Below are positions 1 through 8,224 of a DNA stretch of 64,000 nucleotides, piece by piece. Numbering within the stretch: position 1 is the first letter of the stretch; each line of letters starts with the position of its first letter. Source of the stretch: Candidatus Latescibacterota bacterium (lineage in GTDB: Bacteria; JAAXHH01); contig JAJEEG010000006.1 in assembly GCA_022821085.1 (NCBI GenBank), forward strand, positions 1,943,330 to 2,007,329, given 5' to 3'. The notes under the pieces were generated by a model, which was given only the letters and a program-made list of their open reading frames with translations, did not search any database and was not told where the DNA came from. Both the position numbers and the translations under genes were made by a program.

Positions 1-1088
1 GTTGAGAAAGGATCGTATCCGCCGGCGTCGTACCCGTATCTGTCGCGGGCGATGTCCACGATCCGCTGCAGGTCGGCCGAACCCGCCCCGAAGCGGATGG
101 GCTGGTCCGAATCCGACGGTCCCGCGCTCGACGGGCTCGAGCGGCGCCGCAGCTCCCCGTTGACGAAGAAGAACGCCCGGTTCCTGGCCACGGGGCCGCC
201 GAGCCGGAATCCGAGCTGGTAGTCGGTGAAATCCCCGAATTCGTCGCCGTCCAGGTCGCCCACCAGGGATTCGTTCCGGCCGAACCAGTAGAGGGACCCG
301 CGGAAGCGGTTCGTGCCGCTGCGCGTCACCGCGTTGATGAGCCCGCCCGCGAAACCGCCGGAGCGCACGTCGAAGGGCGCCACCTGCACCTGGAATTCCT
401 CGATAGCGTCCAGGCTGATCGGCTGGGCGTCCACCTGGCCGGTGGGCAGCCCCTCGCCCGTCAGCCCGAAGGCGTCGTTCAGCACCGCGCCGTCCACCTG
501 GAAGTTGTTCAGGCGGTTGTTCTTGCCCGCGATACTCTGTCCGCCCGCCTTCGACGCCGCCTCGGGCGCCAGCCTCGTGTAGTCCTGGATGCTCCGCGCG
601 ATCGAGGGCAGCCGGGCGATCTCGATCGCCGAAACGTGGGTCTCGGTACCGGTGTTCGACGCGCTTAACACCTCGTCCCGGTGGGCCGTAACGGTGATTT
701 CCCCCGCCTCGATGACCTCCCTGTTCAGCCGGAAATCCGCACGCAGGCTCTGGCCCATGGTCAGGGTGATGTCCCGGAGGACGGAGGGCCGATATCCAAT
801 ATAGCTGACCCGGATCTCGTACGGGCCGCCGGTCCTCAAGCCCGCGATGTTGTAACGCCCGTCGTCACGGGAGAACACGCCGGAGGAGACGCCCGTGGGC
901 CCATGCAGGGCGACCACGGTGGCGGCGGGAAGCGGTGCACCGGTGTCATCCAGAATCCTGCCATAGAGCACCGCGGTCGTAATACCCTGTGCGTAAGCCG
1001 GGACCGGCTGGATCAGGACAAAGATCGGGGCGACGATCAAGACGAGGAATGGGGCGAGGATTGGGACCGTCCGGCTCAGGTTGCACAT
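1..1088 (-). CDS. TonB-dependent receptor, N-terminal part (runs off the left edge)
   Basis: Reading the minus strand from the ATG at 1088 gives an uninterrupted frame to the edge of the window. It starts with a signal peptide (hydrophobic stretch ending near AYAQG), followed by a carboxypeptidase-regulatory-like beta-sandwich (GRILDDTGAPLPAATV, then an IGYRPSV turn). After that comes a TonB plug, with EITVTAHRDEV, an IQDYTRLAPE stretch, FQVDGAVLNDAFG, EEFQV and a GG-rich segment ending INAVTRSGTN. The first barrel strands follow. By family knowledge this is an outer-membrane, TonB-energised receptor of the type that imports oligosaccharides or other large ligands. The ligand cannot be told. 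AGGAGA lies about 10 nt before the ATG. It is divergent from the mannonate dehydratase gene, so a uronate or glycan role is possible but is only inferred from position. Confidence 0.9.
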   Translation of the reverse strand, partial: MCNLSRTVPILAPFLVLIVAPIFVLIQPVPAYAQGITTAVLYGRILDDTGAPLPAATVVALHGPTGVSSGVFSRDDGRYNIAGLRTGGPYEIRVSYIGYRPSVLRDITLTMGQSLRADFRLNREVIEAGEITVTAHRDEVLSASNTGTETHVSAIEIARLPSIARSIQDYTRLAPEAASKAGGQSIAGKNNRLNNFQVDGAVLNDAFGLTGEGLPTGQVDAQPISLDAIEEFQVQVAPFDVRSGGFAGGLINAVTRSGTNRFRGSLYWFGRNESLVGDLDGDEFGDFTDYQLGFRLGGPVARNRAFFFVNGELRRRSSPSSAGPSDSDQPIRFGAGSADLQRIVDIARDRYGYDAGGYDPFS

Positions 1089-1117
1089 GGACCGCAGTCT
1101 CCTTTTCGATAAATCGT

Positions 1118-1146
1118 TTCACAATTCCGGGGACGTCGAATATAAT
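1118..1146 (+). promoter_or_regulatory. sigma70-type promoter of the mannonate dehydratase gene
   Basis: TTCACA (1118-1123, five of six bases of the -35 consensus) is followed by exactly 17 nt and then a perfect TATAAT (1141-1146). The expected start of transcription is near 1153, giving a leader of about 44 nt that carries ACAGGAG just before the ATG at 1197. The element lies in the 108-bp gap shared with the divergent TonB receptor gene, so the two genes may be co-controlled. Confidence 0.65.
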
Positions 1147-1196
1147 ACCCCACAAGTCCAAATACGAAACACAAACTTTCATTACAGGAGCCTGCC

Positions 1197-2207
1197 ATGG
1201 CGCTCATGGAAGTAGAACCCGGTCTCAAGATCGCGGGACAGATGTCTCCCGAACCCACGCAGGAGGACCTGCAGTTCGCCCGGCAACTGGGTATTGAATA
1301 CGTCTGTCTCTGGACGGACGGCGAACACGCCAACTACGACTATTTCATGAGCCGCCGGGAGATCTACGAGGAAGCCGGCATCAAGATCTACGGATTCGGG
1401 AACAGCGACGTGCACAACCAGGACGCCATCGTGCTCAACCTGCCGAACCGGGACGCGAAGGTGGAACAGTACAAGCGCTACATTCGCGACCTCGGCAGGG
1501 CGGGCATTCCCTATACGACCTATGCCCACATGGGGAACGGGATCTGGAGCACGGAGCGGGAGACGACCCGCGGCGGCGCGCCGGCCCGGGGATTCGACCT
1601 GGCGAAAGCCGAGGAAGGCCACTGGGGCGGACGGCTGTTCCAGATGCCGCTGACCCACGGACGGGAGTACAGCGAGGACGAGATCTGGGACAATTTCGCC
1701 CATTTCATCGGGGAAGTCGCGCCGGTCGCGGAGGAAGCGGGCGTCCGGATCGGCATCCATCCGGACGATCCTCCCCAGCCCGAGCTCGGCGGCATCCCCC
1801 GTTGTATCTTCAGCAGTTTCGACGGATACTACCGGGCCATGGAAATCGCCGACAGCCCGAACGTGGGGCTCTGCTTCTGCATCGGTTGCTGGCTCGAGGG
1901 CGGATCGCTGATGGGCAAGGGCGTGGAGGACGCGCTGCGCCATTTCGGCGAACAGGGCAAGGTCTTCAAGGTCCACTACCGGAACGTGGACCAGCCCCTG
2001 CCCCATTTCGTGGAGACCTTCATCGACAACGGCTACTTCGATATGTACCAGGCCGCGCGGGTCCTGGAGGAAACCGGCTTCTACGGGGTCATGATCCCCG
2101 ACCACATCCCCGAGATGGCGGGAGACGGCCGGATCGGCTACGCCTACTCGATCGCGTACATGAAAGCCCATGCCGACCGGGCACGGGCGGAGTGCGCCGC
2201 CGCGTAG
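1197..2207 (+). CDS. uxuA: mannonate dehydratase (UxuA-type)
   Basis: A 336-residue TIM-barrel protein. UxuA dehydrates D-mannonate to 2-keto-3-deoxygluconate in glucuronate breakdown. The family signature region HPDDPP is at residues 188-193 and is followed by GGIPRC. A cysteine-rich stretch (C226 to C231, around CFCIGCW) and downstream histidines fit the Mn2+/Fe2+ site of the family. The chain is slightly shorter than the E. coli enzyme (about 394 residues), as is common in the short UxuA-like subgroup. The start ATG has ACAGGAG about 6 nt upstream and a near-consensus promoter. No other uronate-pathway gene (UxaC, UxuB, KdgK) lies beside it, so it may act in a related dehydration of a sugar acid. 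It is followed after 22 nt by the recombinase gene. Confidence 0.85.
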   Translation: MALMEVEPGLKIAGQMSPEPTQEDLQFARQLGIEYVCLWTDGEHANYDYFMSRREIYEEAGIKIYGFGNSDVHNQDAIVLNLPNRDAKVEQYKRYIRDLGRAGIPYTTYAHMGNGIWSTERETTRGGAPARGFDLAKAEEGHWGGRLFQMPLTHGREYSEDEIWDNFAHFIGEVAPVAEEAGVRIGIHPDDPPQPELGGIPRCIFSSFDGYYRAMEIADSPNVGLCFCIGCWLEGGSLMGKGVEDALRHFGEQGKVFKVHYRNVDQPLPHFVETFIDNGYFDMYQAARVLEETGFYGVMIPDHIPEMAGDGRIGYAYSIAYMKAHADRARAECAAA

Positions 2208-2229
2208 ACGCGTAGGGACGGTGCGCGTC

Positions 2230-3114
2230 ATGAATGAACTGAATGATTTCCTCACCCACCTGCTCATCGAACGGGGGCTGTCGCCGAACAGCCACGAAGC
2301 GTACCGCCGCGACCTGACCTCCTACAAGAACCACCTCGACCGGCGGGGGATCGCTTCCTTCTCGGACGCCACGCGCCAGGACGTCCAGGGATTCATCGCG
2401 TACCTGCGCCGTCGCGGGCTCGCGCCTTCGAGTATCGCGCGGCACGTATCGGCGGTACGTATCTTTCACCGGTTCCTCATCGGCGAGGGACTGGCCACGG
2501 CCGATCCGACCGAGCACGTCCGGGTGCCCAAGCAGCCCCGCCGCTTGCCGGTCGTCCTGAGCCGGGAGGAGATCAGGACGTTGCTCGAGCAACCCGATCA
2601 TACGACGTCGCTGGGCCTGCGCGACCGGGCGATCCTCGAGTTTATGTACGCCACCGGCCTGCGCGCGTCCGAACTGCTGGATTTCAGGCGGCCCGATCTC
2701 CTCTTCGACACCGGTCTGGCACGCATCTTCGGAAAGGGCGGCAAAGAGCGCCTGGTCCCCGTGGGCCGCCAGGCGATCAACGTGATCCGAAACTACCTGC
2801 ACAAGGTTCGGCCCGCCCTGGCCGCATCGAAGAGCGGCGAGTTGCTCTTCCTGAACGCCCGCGGAGGCCGGCTGTCCCGCATGGGCCTGTGGAAGATCAT
2901 GGATACCTACGTGGAACTGGCCGGCCTCGAAAAGAAAGTCAGTCCCCATACCCTGCGCCATTCCTTCGCCACCCATCTCCTGGAAGGGGGCGCCGATCTC
3001 CGCGCCGTTCAGGAAATGCTGGGCCACGTGGACATTGCCACGACGCAGATCTACACCCACGTGGACCGCGAATACCTCAAGGACGTGTACGCCCGGTACC
3101 ATCCGCGGGGGTGA
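2230..3114 (+). CDS. xerD: tyrosine recombinase XerC/XerD
   Basis: 294 residues, the usual Xer length. The N-terminal SAM-like core-binding domain (about 1-95) precedes the catalytic domain. All catalytic residues are present: R145 (in GLRASEL), K172 (in GKGGKERL), H240 and R243 (in SPHTLRHSF), H266 (in LGHVDI) and Y275 (in TQIYTHV). The spacing matches XerD/XerC, so this is more likely the housekeeping enzyme that resolves chromosome dimers at dif than a phage or island integrase. An upstream extension to 2170 is open but would run into the mannonate dehydratase gene. The ATG at 2230 gives the standard N-terminus, and GTG at 2221 is the alternative. XerC and XerD cannot be separated from sequence alone here. 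Confidence 0.88.
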   Translation: MNELNDFLTHLLIERGLSPNSHEAYRRDLTSYKNHLDRRGIASFSDATRQDVQGFIAYLRRRGLAPSSIARHVSAVRIFHRFLIGEGLATADPTEHVRVPKQPRRLPVVLSREEIRTLLEQPDHTTSLGLRDRAILEFMYATGLRASELLDFRRPDLLFDTGLARIFGKGGKERLVPVGRQAINVIRNYLHKVRPALAASKSGELLFLNARGGRLSRMGLWKIMDTYVELAGLEKKVSPHTLRHSFATHLLEGGADLRAVQEMLGHVDIATTQIYTHVDREYLKDVYARYHPRG

Positions 3115-3145
3115 TGTGCGGCCCGCCTTCCGGTCGGCCCGGATT

Positions 3146-3199
3146 GGTCAGTCCGCCCGGCCCGGTCAGTCGGCCCGGCCTGGTCAGTCCGCCCGGCCC
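3146..3199. repeat. three tandem 18-bp repeats between convergent genes
   Basis: Three head-to-tail copies of GGTCAGTCSGCCCGGCCY (3146-3163, 3164-3181, 3182-3199), with a degenerate half copy just upstream. They fill the gap between the recombinase stop and the stop codon of lnt. No stem with a T-run is evident, so this is not an obvious terminator. Confidence 0.85.
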
Positions 3200-3201
3200 G
3201 G

Positions 3202-4800
3202 TTAATTGGATTGGCGCTTGATGAGATTGACGGTCCCGCTGCCCGCCAGGGCCGCCGCGACGACGGCCAGCACGCAGCAGAGGAGGGCAAACACGTCGCC
3301 GTAACGGGTGTAGAACGTGAGGCCGCCCCGGTTCGGATGCACGTTTTCGACGGTGGTCGTGGCGACCATCATGGGCGTGGTGCCGTAGACGGCGCCGGTA
3401 GCGGAAATGAAACCGGAAATCCCGGTGTTGGCCGCGCGGATGATCGGCGTGCCGTTTTCCACGGCGCGCAGCACCGCCATGGAGAAGTGCTGGGCGGGCG
3501 CCGACGTGGTCCCGAACCAGGCGTCGTTGGTCATGACCACGAGCACGTCGGCGCCGTTCAGCGGAAATCTCCGGACCAGGTCCGGGAAGATGGATTCGTA
3601 GCAGATGACTGTGCCGACTCGCATATCCTGCCCGGTGAGCGGCATCACGGTCAGTTCGTCCCCAGGCGTGAGGTCGCCGATTGCGCCCGTCAACCCGGAA
3701 AGGAAGGAAAACAGACTCGGTATCGGCAGATACTCGCCGAAGGGCACCAGGTGCATCTTGCTGTAGGAACTCACGATACCTCGTTCGGGCAGGAGCAGGA
3801 AGGCACTGTTGTAGATGTCTTCCTCACCGGACCGATAGCCCAGTGCGCCGGTAAGCAGCGGAACCCCCGCCTCCTGGGCCAACGCGTGCACCTGTTCGTT
3901 GTATACTTCATACGCCGGGCTTTCCAGCCAGAAAGTCATCGCCGTCTCGGGGAACACGATGAACTCGGGGTCCCCGGGCAGAATCGACCGCGTCAGGTCC
4001 CTATAGACATCCACGGTCCGCTGGACTTCCTCCTCCGACCACTTTATGCCCTGTTCCTTACTGCCCTGGACCACGGCAACCTTAACCGGGGGCGTCATCC
4101 GCTCCAGGGCGCGTGCCTGTGAAATCGACCACCAACCATACCCCGTCGCACCGATCAGGACCAGCCAGGACAGCACCATGGCGAACACCGGCGCACGCCA
4201 GGCGGTGCGTTCGCGAAGGGCGATGATAACCATGGCCAGCGTCGCGTTCAACAGCATGACCAGGAAGCTCACGCCGTACACACCCGTGTAATTTGAAATC
4301 TGTATGACGGGAAGGACCAGGTACTGCGAGTAACCCAGCAGTTCCCAGGGGAACCCCGTGAACACATAGGTCTGGATGTACTCCAGCGCCGTCCACAGGG
4401 CAGCCGCGAACAACGGGAAAAGGGGGGACTTCCAATCGGCCCGCGCCGCAAACAACCCGAAAATGAAGGCGTACAGGGCGACCACTGCTGCCACCCCCGC
4501 CATGCTGACCAGGCCCAGTGCCAGGTTCAGTCCGCCGTAGTTCATGACGGTTTCGCAGATCCAGTACACCTTGGCGACGCCCGACACGAAGGCGAAAACC
4601 AGGGAGATCAAAGCCACCCTGGACAAGGACCCGTTTCGCCCGGCGTCGTGCAACGCGACCATGACCGGCACGAAAGCGATCCAGGCCAGGGGCCACCAGT
4701 CGAACTTGGGTATGCTCAGGTAGATGAACAGGGCGGAACAGAGGGCGAGCCCGAACCCGGCGATCGGCGATGTGACGTAGAGCCGCTGCAGCAGGACCAT
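3202..4800 (-). CDS. lnt: apolipoprotein N-acyltransferase
   Basis: 532 residues, close to the usual 510-530. About six to seven N-terminal membrane helices (residues 12-230) are followed by a periplasmic nitrilase-fold domain and a C-terminal helix. The Glu-Lys-Cys triad is visible: E285 in FPETAM, K348 in YSKMHLVPFGEY and C400 in TVICYESIFPDL. Lnt adds the third acyl chain to the N-terminal cysteine of lipoproteins in the inner membrane, which implies a diderm cell with Lol-type lipoprotein handling. Several lipobox proteins are encoded in this window. The start ATG has only a weak upstream GAGACGACC. The gene is divergent from the Gfo/Idh gene across 275 bp in which I see no convincing promoter. 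Confidence 0.93.
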   Translation of the reverse strand: MVLLQRLYVTSPIAGFGLALCSALFIYLSIPKFDWWPLAWIAFVPVMVALHDAGRNGSLSRVALISLVFAFVSGVAKVYWICETVMNYGGLNLALGLVSMAGVAAVVALYAFIFGLFAARADWKSPLFPLFAAALWTALEYIQTYVFTGFPWELLGYSQYLVLPVIQISNYTGVYGVSFLVMLLNATLAMVIIALRERTAWRAPVFAMVLSWLVLIGATGYGWWSISQARALERMTPPVKVAVVQGSKEQGIKWSEEEVQRTVDVYRDLTRSILPGDPEFIVFPETAMTFWLESPAYEVYNEQVHALAQEAGVPLLTGALGYRSGEEDIYNSAFLLLPERGIVSSYSKMHLVPFGEYLPIPSLFSFLSGLTGAIGDLTPGDELTVMPLTGQDMRVGTVICYESIFPDLVRRFPLNGADVLVVMTNDAWFGTTSAPAQHFSMAVLRAVENGTPIIRAANTGISGFISATGAVYGTTPMMVATTTVENVHPNRGGLTFYTRYGDVFALLCCVLAVVAAALAGSGTVNLIKRQSN

Positions 4801-5075
4801 GGAGGTCGTCTCAAGTGGGATGCGCAGGTCGATATAAGTGGTCGATTTACGTGACTGAAATCAACACGCATTACGGTGGACTGTCAACGTAAAGAAGTGA
4901 TGCAATCCCGGTATGCCGGAGCCAAAGAGGTTGACCGTTCGCCGTGCCGGCATCTACATTCCAGCCGTCTCCCAGCCGGAACAGGCCGCTGCCGATATGG
5001 CCTGGCCATCATGTCCGGCGGCGTGCCCGGAAACGACATGTAGACATCTGGCAGGATAGCACGGAGAATCCAAAC

Positions 5076-6062
5076 TTGGACGCCTTGCGAATGGCCGTAA
5101 TCGGCGTTGGTCGGCTCGGTGAAGCCCACGCCCGGGTGCTGGCGGGCATGCCCGGCGTGCGGCTTTCCGGTGTGTACGACATACGGGAAAAACGGGCGGA
5201 AGAAGTTGCCCGCCGTTACGGCACGACTGCCCTCGGCAGCCTGTCTAGCGTCGCGGAAGAAGCAGACGCAGTCACCGTGGTCGTGCCCACCACCGCGCAC
5301 TGCGAGGTGGCGTCGTTCACCCTTGCACAGGGCTTGCACACCTTCGTGGAGAAACCGATCGCCGCGACCGTAGCGGAAGCCGACCGGCTGATCGAGCTGT
5401 CGGAATCCCAAGGCCTCGTGCTTCAAGTCGGACACATCGAACGGTTCAACGGCGCCTTCCGGGCCCTCGAAGGCATGGACATCGCCCCCGGATTCATCGA
5501 AGCGCACCGCCTGGCCTCCTTCGATCCCAGGGGAACGGACGTCTCCGTCGTCCACGACCTCATGATCCACGACATCGATCTCATCCTGCGGCTGGTTCAA
5601 TCCGACCTGGAATCGGTGGACGCCACGGGCGTCGCCGTGATTTCCGATCAGGTGGACATCGCCAACGCCCGAATGCGATTCGCCGATGGATGCGTGGCCA
5701 ACGTCACGGCCAGCCGCATCTCGCTGAAGAAAATGCGCAAAATGCGGGTTTTTCTGCGCGACCACTACGTTTCGATGGACTTCCTGGCGGGCGAGAGCGA
5801 GATATACCGGTTGATCGACGATCCAGCCCGGGCCGGAACACGGGGAATGAAGATCCCGGTAAACACCGGCGATGGACGCGTCCGCCATATCACGCGGCAG
5901 AAGACCTCGAAGGACCGGAGCGAACCGCTCGAATCCGAACTCGCCTCCTTCGTCGCTGCGGTGCGCGGCGACGCGCCGGCGCCGGTGACCGGTATCGACG
6001 GCCGGGAAGCCCTGCGCGTCTCCCTGGCAGTCATCGAACAGATCGAAGCCGACAGCCGGTAG
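5076..6062 (+). CDS. Gfo/Idh/MocA oxidoreductase, UDP-GlcNAc 3-dehydrogenase (GnnA/WlbA)-like
   Basis: About 328 residues. The Rossmann fold starts directly (MAVIGVGRLGEAHARVLAG). The catalytic EKP motif is present (TFVEKPIA), followed by GHIERFNGAFRAL and HDLMIHDIDLIL. The last two are characteristic of the branch that oxidises the 3-hydroxyl of UDP-N-acetylglucosamine for 2,3-diamino sugars in lipid A or O-antigen. I chose the TTG at 5076 because ACGGAG sits 9 nt before it. The ATG at 5091 is the alternative, and a longer open frame back to 4944 lacks family-like sequence. The partner aminotransferase GnnB is not in the window, so the substrate is inferred from motifs only. Confidence 0.8.
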   Translation: MDALRMAVIGVGRLGEAHARVLAGMPGVRLSGVYDIREKRAEEVARRYGTTALGSLSSVAEEADAVTVVVPTTAHCEVASFTLAQGLHTFVEKPIAATVAEADRLIELSESQGLVLQVGHIERFNGAFRALEGMDIAPGFIEAHRLASFDPRGTDVSVVHDLMIHDIDLILRLVQSDLESVDATGVAVISDQVDIANARMRFADGCVANVTASRISLKKMRKMRVFLRDHYVSMDFLAGESEIYRLIDDPARAGTRGMKIPVNTGDGRVRHITRQKTSKDRSEPLESELASFVAAVRGDAPAPVTGIDGREALRVSLAVIEQIEADSR

Positions 6063-6107
6063 CGCCGGCAGACCGGACGAACTACATCATGGAGGTCCTG
6101 CTACAGC

Positions 6108-6677
6108 ATGGATATCCGCGCCGCCGTCTTCGCGGCCCGAAGCTATACGCCCATCCCGCTCCTGATCGCGGTCCTGATCATGGCCGAACCCGGCCCGATG
6201 ACCCTTATCGCCGGCGGGCTGCTAGCGCTGATCGGGGAATCCATACGCCTGTGGGCGGTCGGTTACGCGGGCTCCGCCACCCGTACCCGCCAGGTCGGAG
6301 CGCCAGCGCTCATCACCAACGGGCCCTATGGCCGGGTACGTAATCCGCTGTATGTCGGCAACTTCGTGCTCAGCCTGGGCCTGTGCGTCATGGCCTGGGC
6401 CTGGATGCCGTACATGCTGGGAATCTTCGTTGCCGCCTTCGGTATACAGTACGGTCTCATCGTATCGCTGGAGGAGGAAAGCCTGCGGAAAACCTTCGGC
6501 GCGCAATACGAAGCATACCTCGCCGCGGTACCCCGTTTCCTGCCTCGATTCACCGAATACACCGCGGGGAAACCGGCGCCTTATGACTTCGGCGCCGCCC
6601 TGCGCAGCGAGAGACGGACCTTTCAGTCCACGGCCGTAGTTGTGGCCGCCATCGCCGCGCGCTGGTACTGGGGCTAG
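6108..6677 (+). CDS. isoprenylcysteine carboxyl methyltransferase (ICMT/PEMT)-family membrane protein
   Basis: 189 residues with about four to five hydrophobic segments. The C-terminal half has the family core GPYGRVRNPLYVGNF, a hydrophobic hairpin, then EEESLRKTFGAQYEAYLAAVPRFLPRF. The RNP-Y-G block and E...L...FG..Y..Y...V.R..P form the SAM-binding signature of the ICMT/phospholipid methyltransferase superfamily. The protein is probably an inner-membrane methyltransferase, and its substrate is unknown. GGAGG lies about 12 nt before the ATG. It follows the sugar dehydrogenase gene by 45 nt and may be co-transcribed with it. Confidence 0.82.
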   Translation: MDIRAAVFAARSYTPIPLLIAVLIMAEPGPMTLIAGGLLALIGESIRLWAVGYAGSATRTRQVGAPALITNGPYGRVRNPLYVGNFVLSLGLCVMAWAWMPYMLGIFVAAFGIQYGLIVSLEEESLRKTFGAQYEAYLAAVPRFLPRFTEYTAGKPAPYDFGAALRSERRTFQSTAVVVAAIAARWYWG

Positions 6678-6707
6678 TCCGGATCGGACCACGCCGCCAG
6701 GCCGACA

Positions 6708-7268
6708 TTACGGTTTCGTTTTAACGCGGCTCATGCCGTTCAGGGACCGTTCTTGCATCGAGCACCGAAGGGGATCGCCGTTCTGCCCGGACGGTCCGGG
6801 CTGCGCCGGAGGTGCGGGCGGCTTGGACGGCTCGGACGGCTCGGGTGGCTCAGGCGGCTCGGACGACCGGGATGATGCCGGGTCCGTCGAGCTTGTCGGG
6901 TCCGTCGAGCCCGTCAGGTCTTCGCGGTCAGGGTGATCCAGGGGGTCCGGGTGATCCGGGTGATCCGCCGTTTCGGCAGCGGCGCCGGCGCCTTGCTGCT
7001 TATCGGACCGTTTCTGGACGCTCACGCCCGAGGTCCCGTGCAGAAGACTGAGCAACGCCACCAGTGCAACGAGGAGGACGACCGGCCACCAGGGCACGTT
7101 GGACAGCATACGCACCGAGTCCGGACCGGACTGGAACAGCAGACCGTAAAGCAGGATGGGACCGAGGATGATCAGCAAGGCAACGCCTACGACGCATACG
7201 ACCTGGGACCAGGCCGGATTGCGCTGCAGAAACCGCGTTATGCTCGATATTCCGTGTGCTCTTTTCAT
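6708..7268 (-). CDS. hypothetical membrane protein with low-complexity Pro/Asp/Glu/Ser tail
   Basis: 186 residues from the ATG at 7268. Two transmembrane segments (about 22-44 and 60-77) are followed by a roughly 100-residue hydrophilic tail. The tail is built of degenerate repeats such as DHPDHPDPLDHPD, STDPTSSTDPASS and EPPEPPEPSEPSKPP. No family is recognised. An in-frame ATG at 7304 (GAGG about 10 nt upstream) would add 12 residues and is equally possible. The frame stays open much further upstream, but that part overlaps hisB and is not protein-like. The tail repeats look like the product of slippage in GC-rich triplet tracts. Confidence 0.6.
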   Translation of the reverse strand: MKRAHGISSITRFLQRNPAWSQVVCVVGVALLIILGPILLYGLLFQSGPDSVRMLSNVPWWPVVLLVALVALLSLLHGTSGVSVQKRSDKQQGAGAAAETADHPDHPDPLDHPDREDLTGSTDPTSSTDPASSRSSEPPEPPEPSEPSKPPAPPAQPGPSGQNGDPLRCSMQERSLNGMSRVKTKP

Positions 7269-7455
7269 GGGTCGTTCCCGTGTAGCGAACGTGTATATTG
7301 GCATCCGTTTCCAACCTCTCACCGGGACGGATGCACATAAGTTCAAAAAGGCAATCATTGGGACCGGATGAAGGTTCGCCGGGGTAGGGCCGCACGGCCG
7401 TACACACCCCGGTAAAGCATGCCGGAACACACACCGGCACGCAGGCCGGAACCTC

Positions 7456-7484
7456 TTGACAATCCCGAATCCCGCGTCTACTGT
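7456..7484 (+). promoter_or_regulatory. probable sigma70 promoter of hisB
   Basis: Perfect TTGACA (7456-7461), 17-nt spacer, then TACTGT (7479-7484), which keeps the conserved TA...T of the -10 box. It lies 68 bp before the GTG start of hisB in a 283-bp gap that otherwise shows no gene. Confidence 0.45.
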
Positions 7485-7551
7485 TACAGGTCGAACCTGA
7501 CGCCAACTGCTTGAACGACTTACGGCGACTCGCCATTGCAACGAGGAATAC

Positions 7552-8139
7552 GTGCCTCGCACCGCCACGGTAACGCGTGAAACCCTGGAAACCCGCATCG
7601 AACTGACCCTGACCCTCGAGGGTGAAGGCCGACTCGACGGAGAGACCGGCATCGGTTTCTTCGACCACATGCTGGGCAGCTTCGTCAAACACGGCGGGTT
7701 CGACCTCGATCTATCCTGTACCGGCGATCTGCACATAGACGATCATCACACGGTGGAAGACGTGGGAATCTGCCTGGGCCAGGCCATCGCCCGTGCGGTC
7801 GGCGACGGATCAGGCATTACGCGATTCGGACACGCCTACGCGCCCCTGGACGAGGCGCTGGCACGGGCCGTCTTCGACGTAAGCGGCCGCGCACACCTGG
7901 AATTCGACGCCGATTTCTCACGTTCTTCGGTCGGCGATTTCAGCACGGAAATGGTGCGGGAATTCTTCGGGGCCCTCGTGCATCACGGGCGCGTCACCCT
8001 GCATGTCGCCCTGCTCTCCGGCGTGAACGCCCATCACCAGGTCGAGGCGGTCTTCAAGGCGGCGGCCAGGGCCCTGCGCCAGGCCGTGGCCATGGACGAC
8101 CGGGTATCCGGCGTACCGTCCACCAAGGGCAGTCTCTAG
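7552..8139 (+). CDS. hisB: imidazoleglycerol-phosphate dehydratase
   Basis: 195 residues, the normal length of monofunctional HisB. The two metal-binding repeats are plain: GFFDHML near residues 35-41 and DDHHTVEDVG near 62-71, with the second half containing HHGR and HHQVEAVFKAAARAL. The enzyme is Mn2+-dependent and catalyses the sixth step of histidine synthesis in the cytoplasm. The start is GTG with ACGAGGAA about 8 nt upstream. It stands alone here: the other his genes are absent, although a HisC-like aminotransferase is encoded at 10910. Confidence 0.95.
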   Translation: MPRTATVTRETLETRIELTLTLEGEGRLDGETGIGFFDHMLGSFVKHGGFDLDLSCTGDLHIDDHHTVEDVGICLGQAIARAVGDGSGITRFGHAYAPLDEALARAVFDVSGRAHLEFDADFSRSSVGDFSTEMVREFFGALVHHGRVTLHVALLSGVNAHHQVEAVFKAAARALRQAVAMDDRVSGVPSTKGSL

Positions 8140-8176
8140 CCCGCCCGATGCAGGATGGCGATCGCCCGGCGACGTG

Positions 8177-8195
8177 TGTATACGACGTATATACA
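8177..8195. promoter_or_regulatory. inverted repeat TGTATA-N7-TATACA upstream of the D-threonine-aldolase-like gene
   Basis: A perfect 6-bp inverted repeat with a 7-nt spacer, with a second nested repeat TATAC-GAC-GTATA at its centre. It lies 30-48 bp before the start codon. Its position and symmetry suit an operator for a dimeric regulator, but no regulator is identified. Confidence 0.35.
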
Positions 8196-8224
8196 ATGGC
8201 GTTACATAGCGTAAGCGGATAACC

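Noticed and set aside
1182-2267. Minus-strand open frame of 361 codons
   Set aside because: It is antisense to the mannonate dehydratase gene, which has a promoter, a ribosome binding site and family motifs. The antisense frame has none.
2230-3114. Mobile-element integrase
   Set aside because: Length and residue spacing match housekeeping XerC/D, with no att-like repeats or cargo genes next to it.
4859-4887. Promoter for lnt on the minus strand (TTGACA at 4887-4882)
   Set aside because: With 17-nt spacing the -10 box would be TTGATT, only three of six consensus bases. Too weak to annotate.
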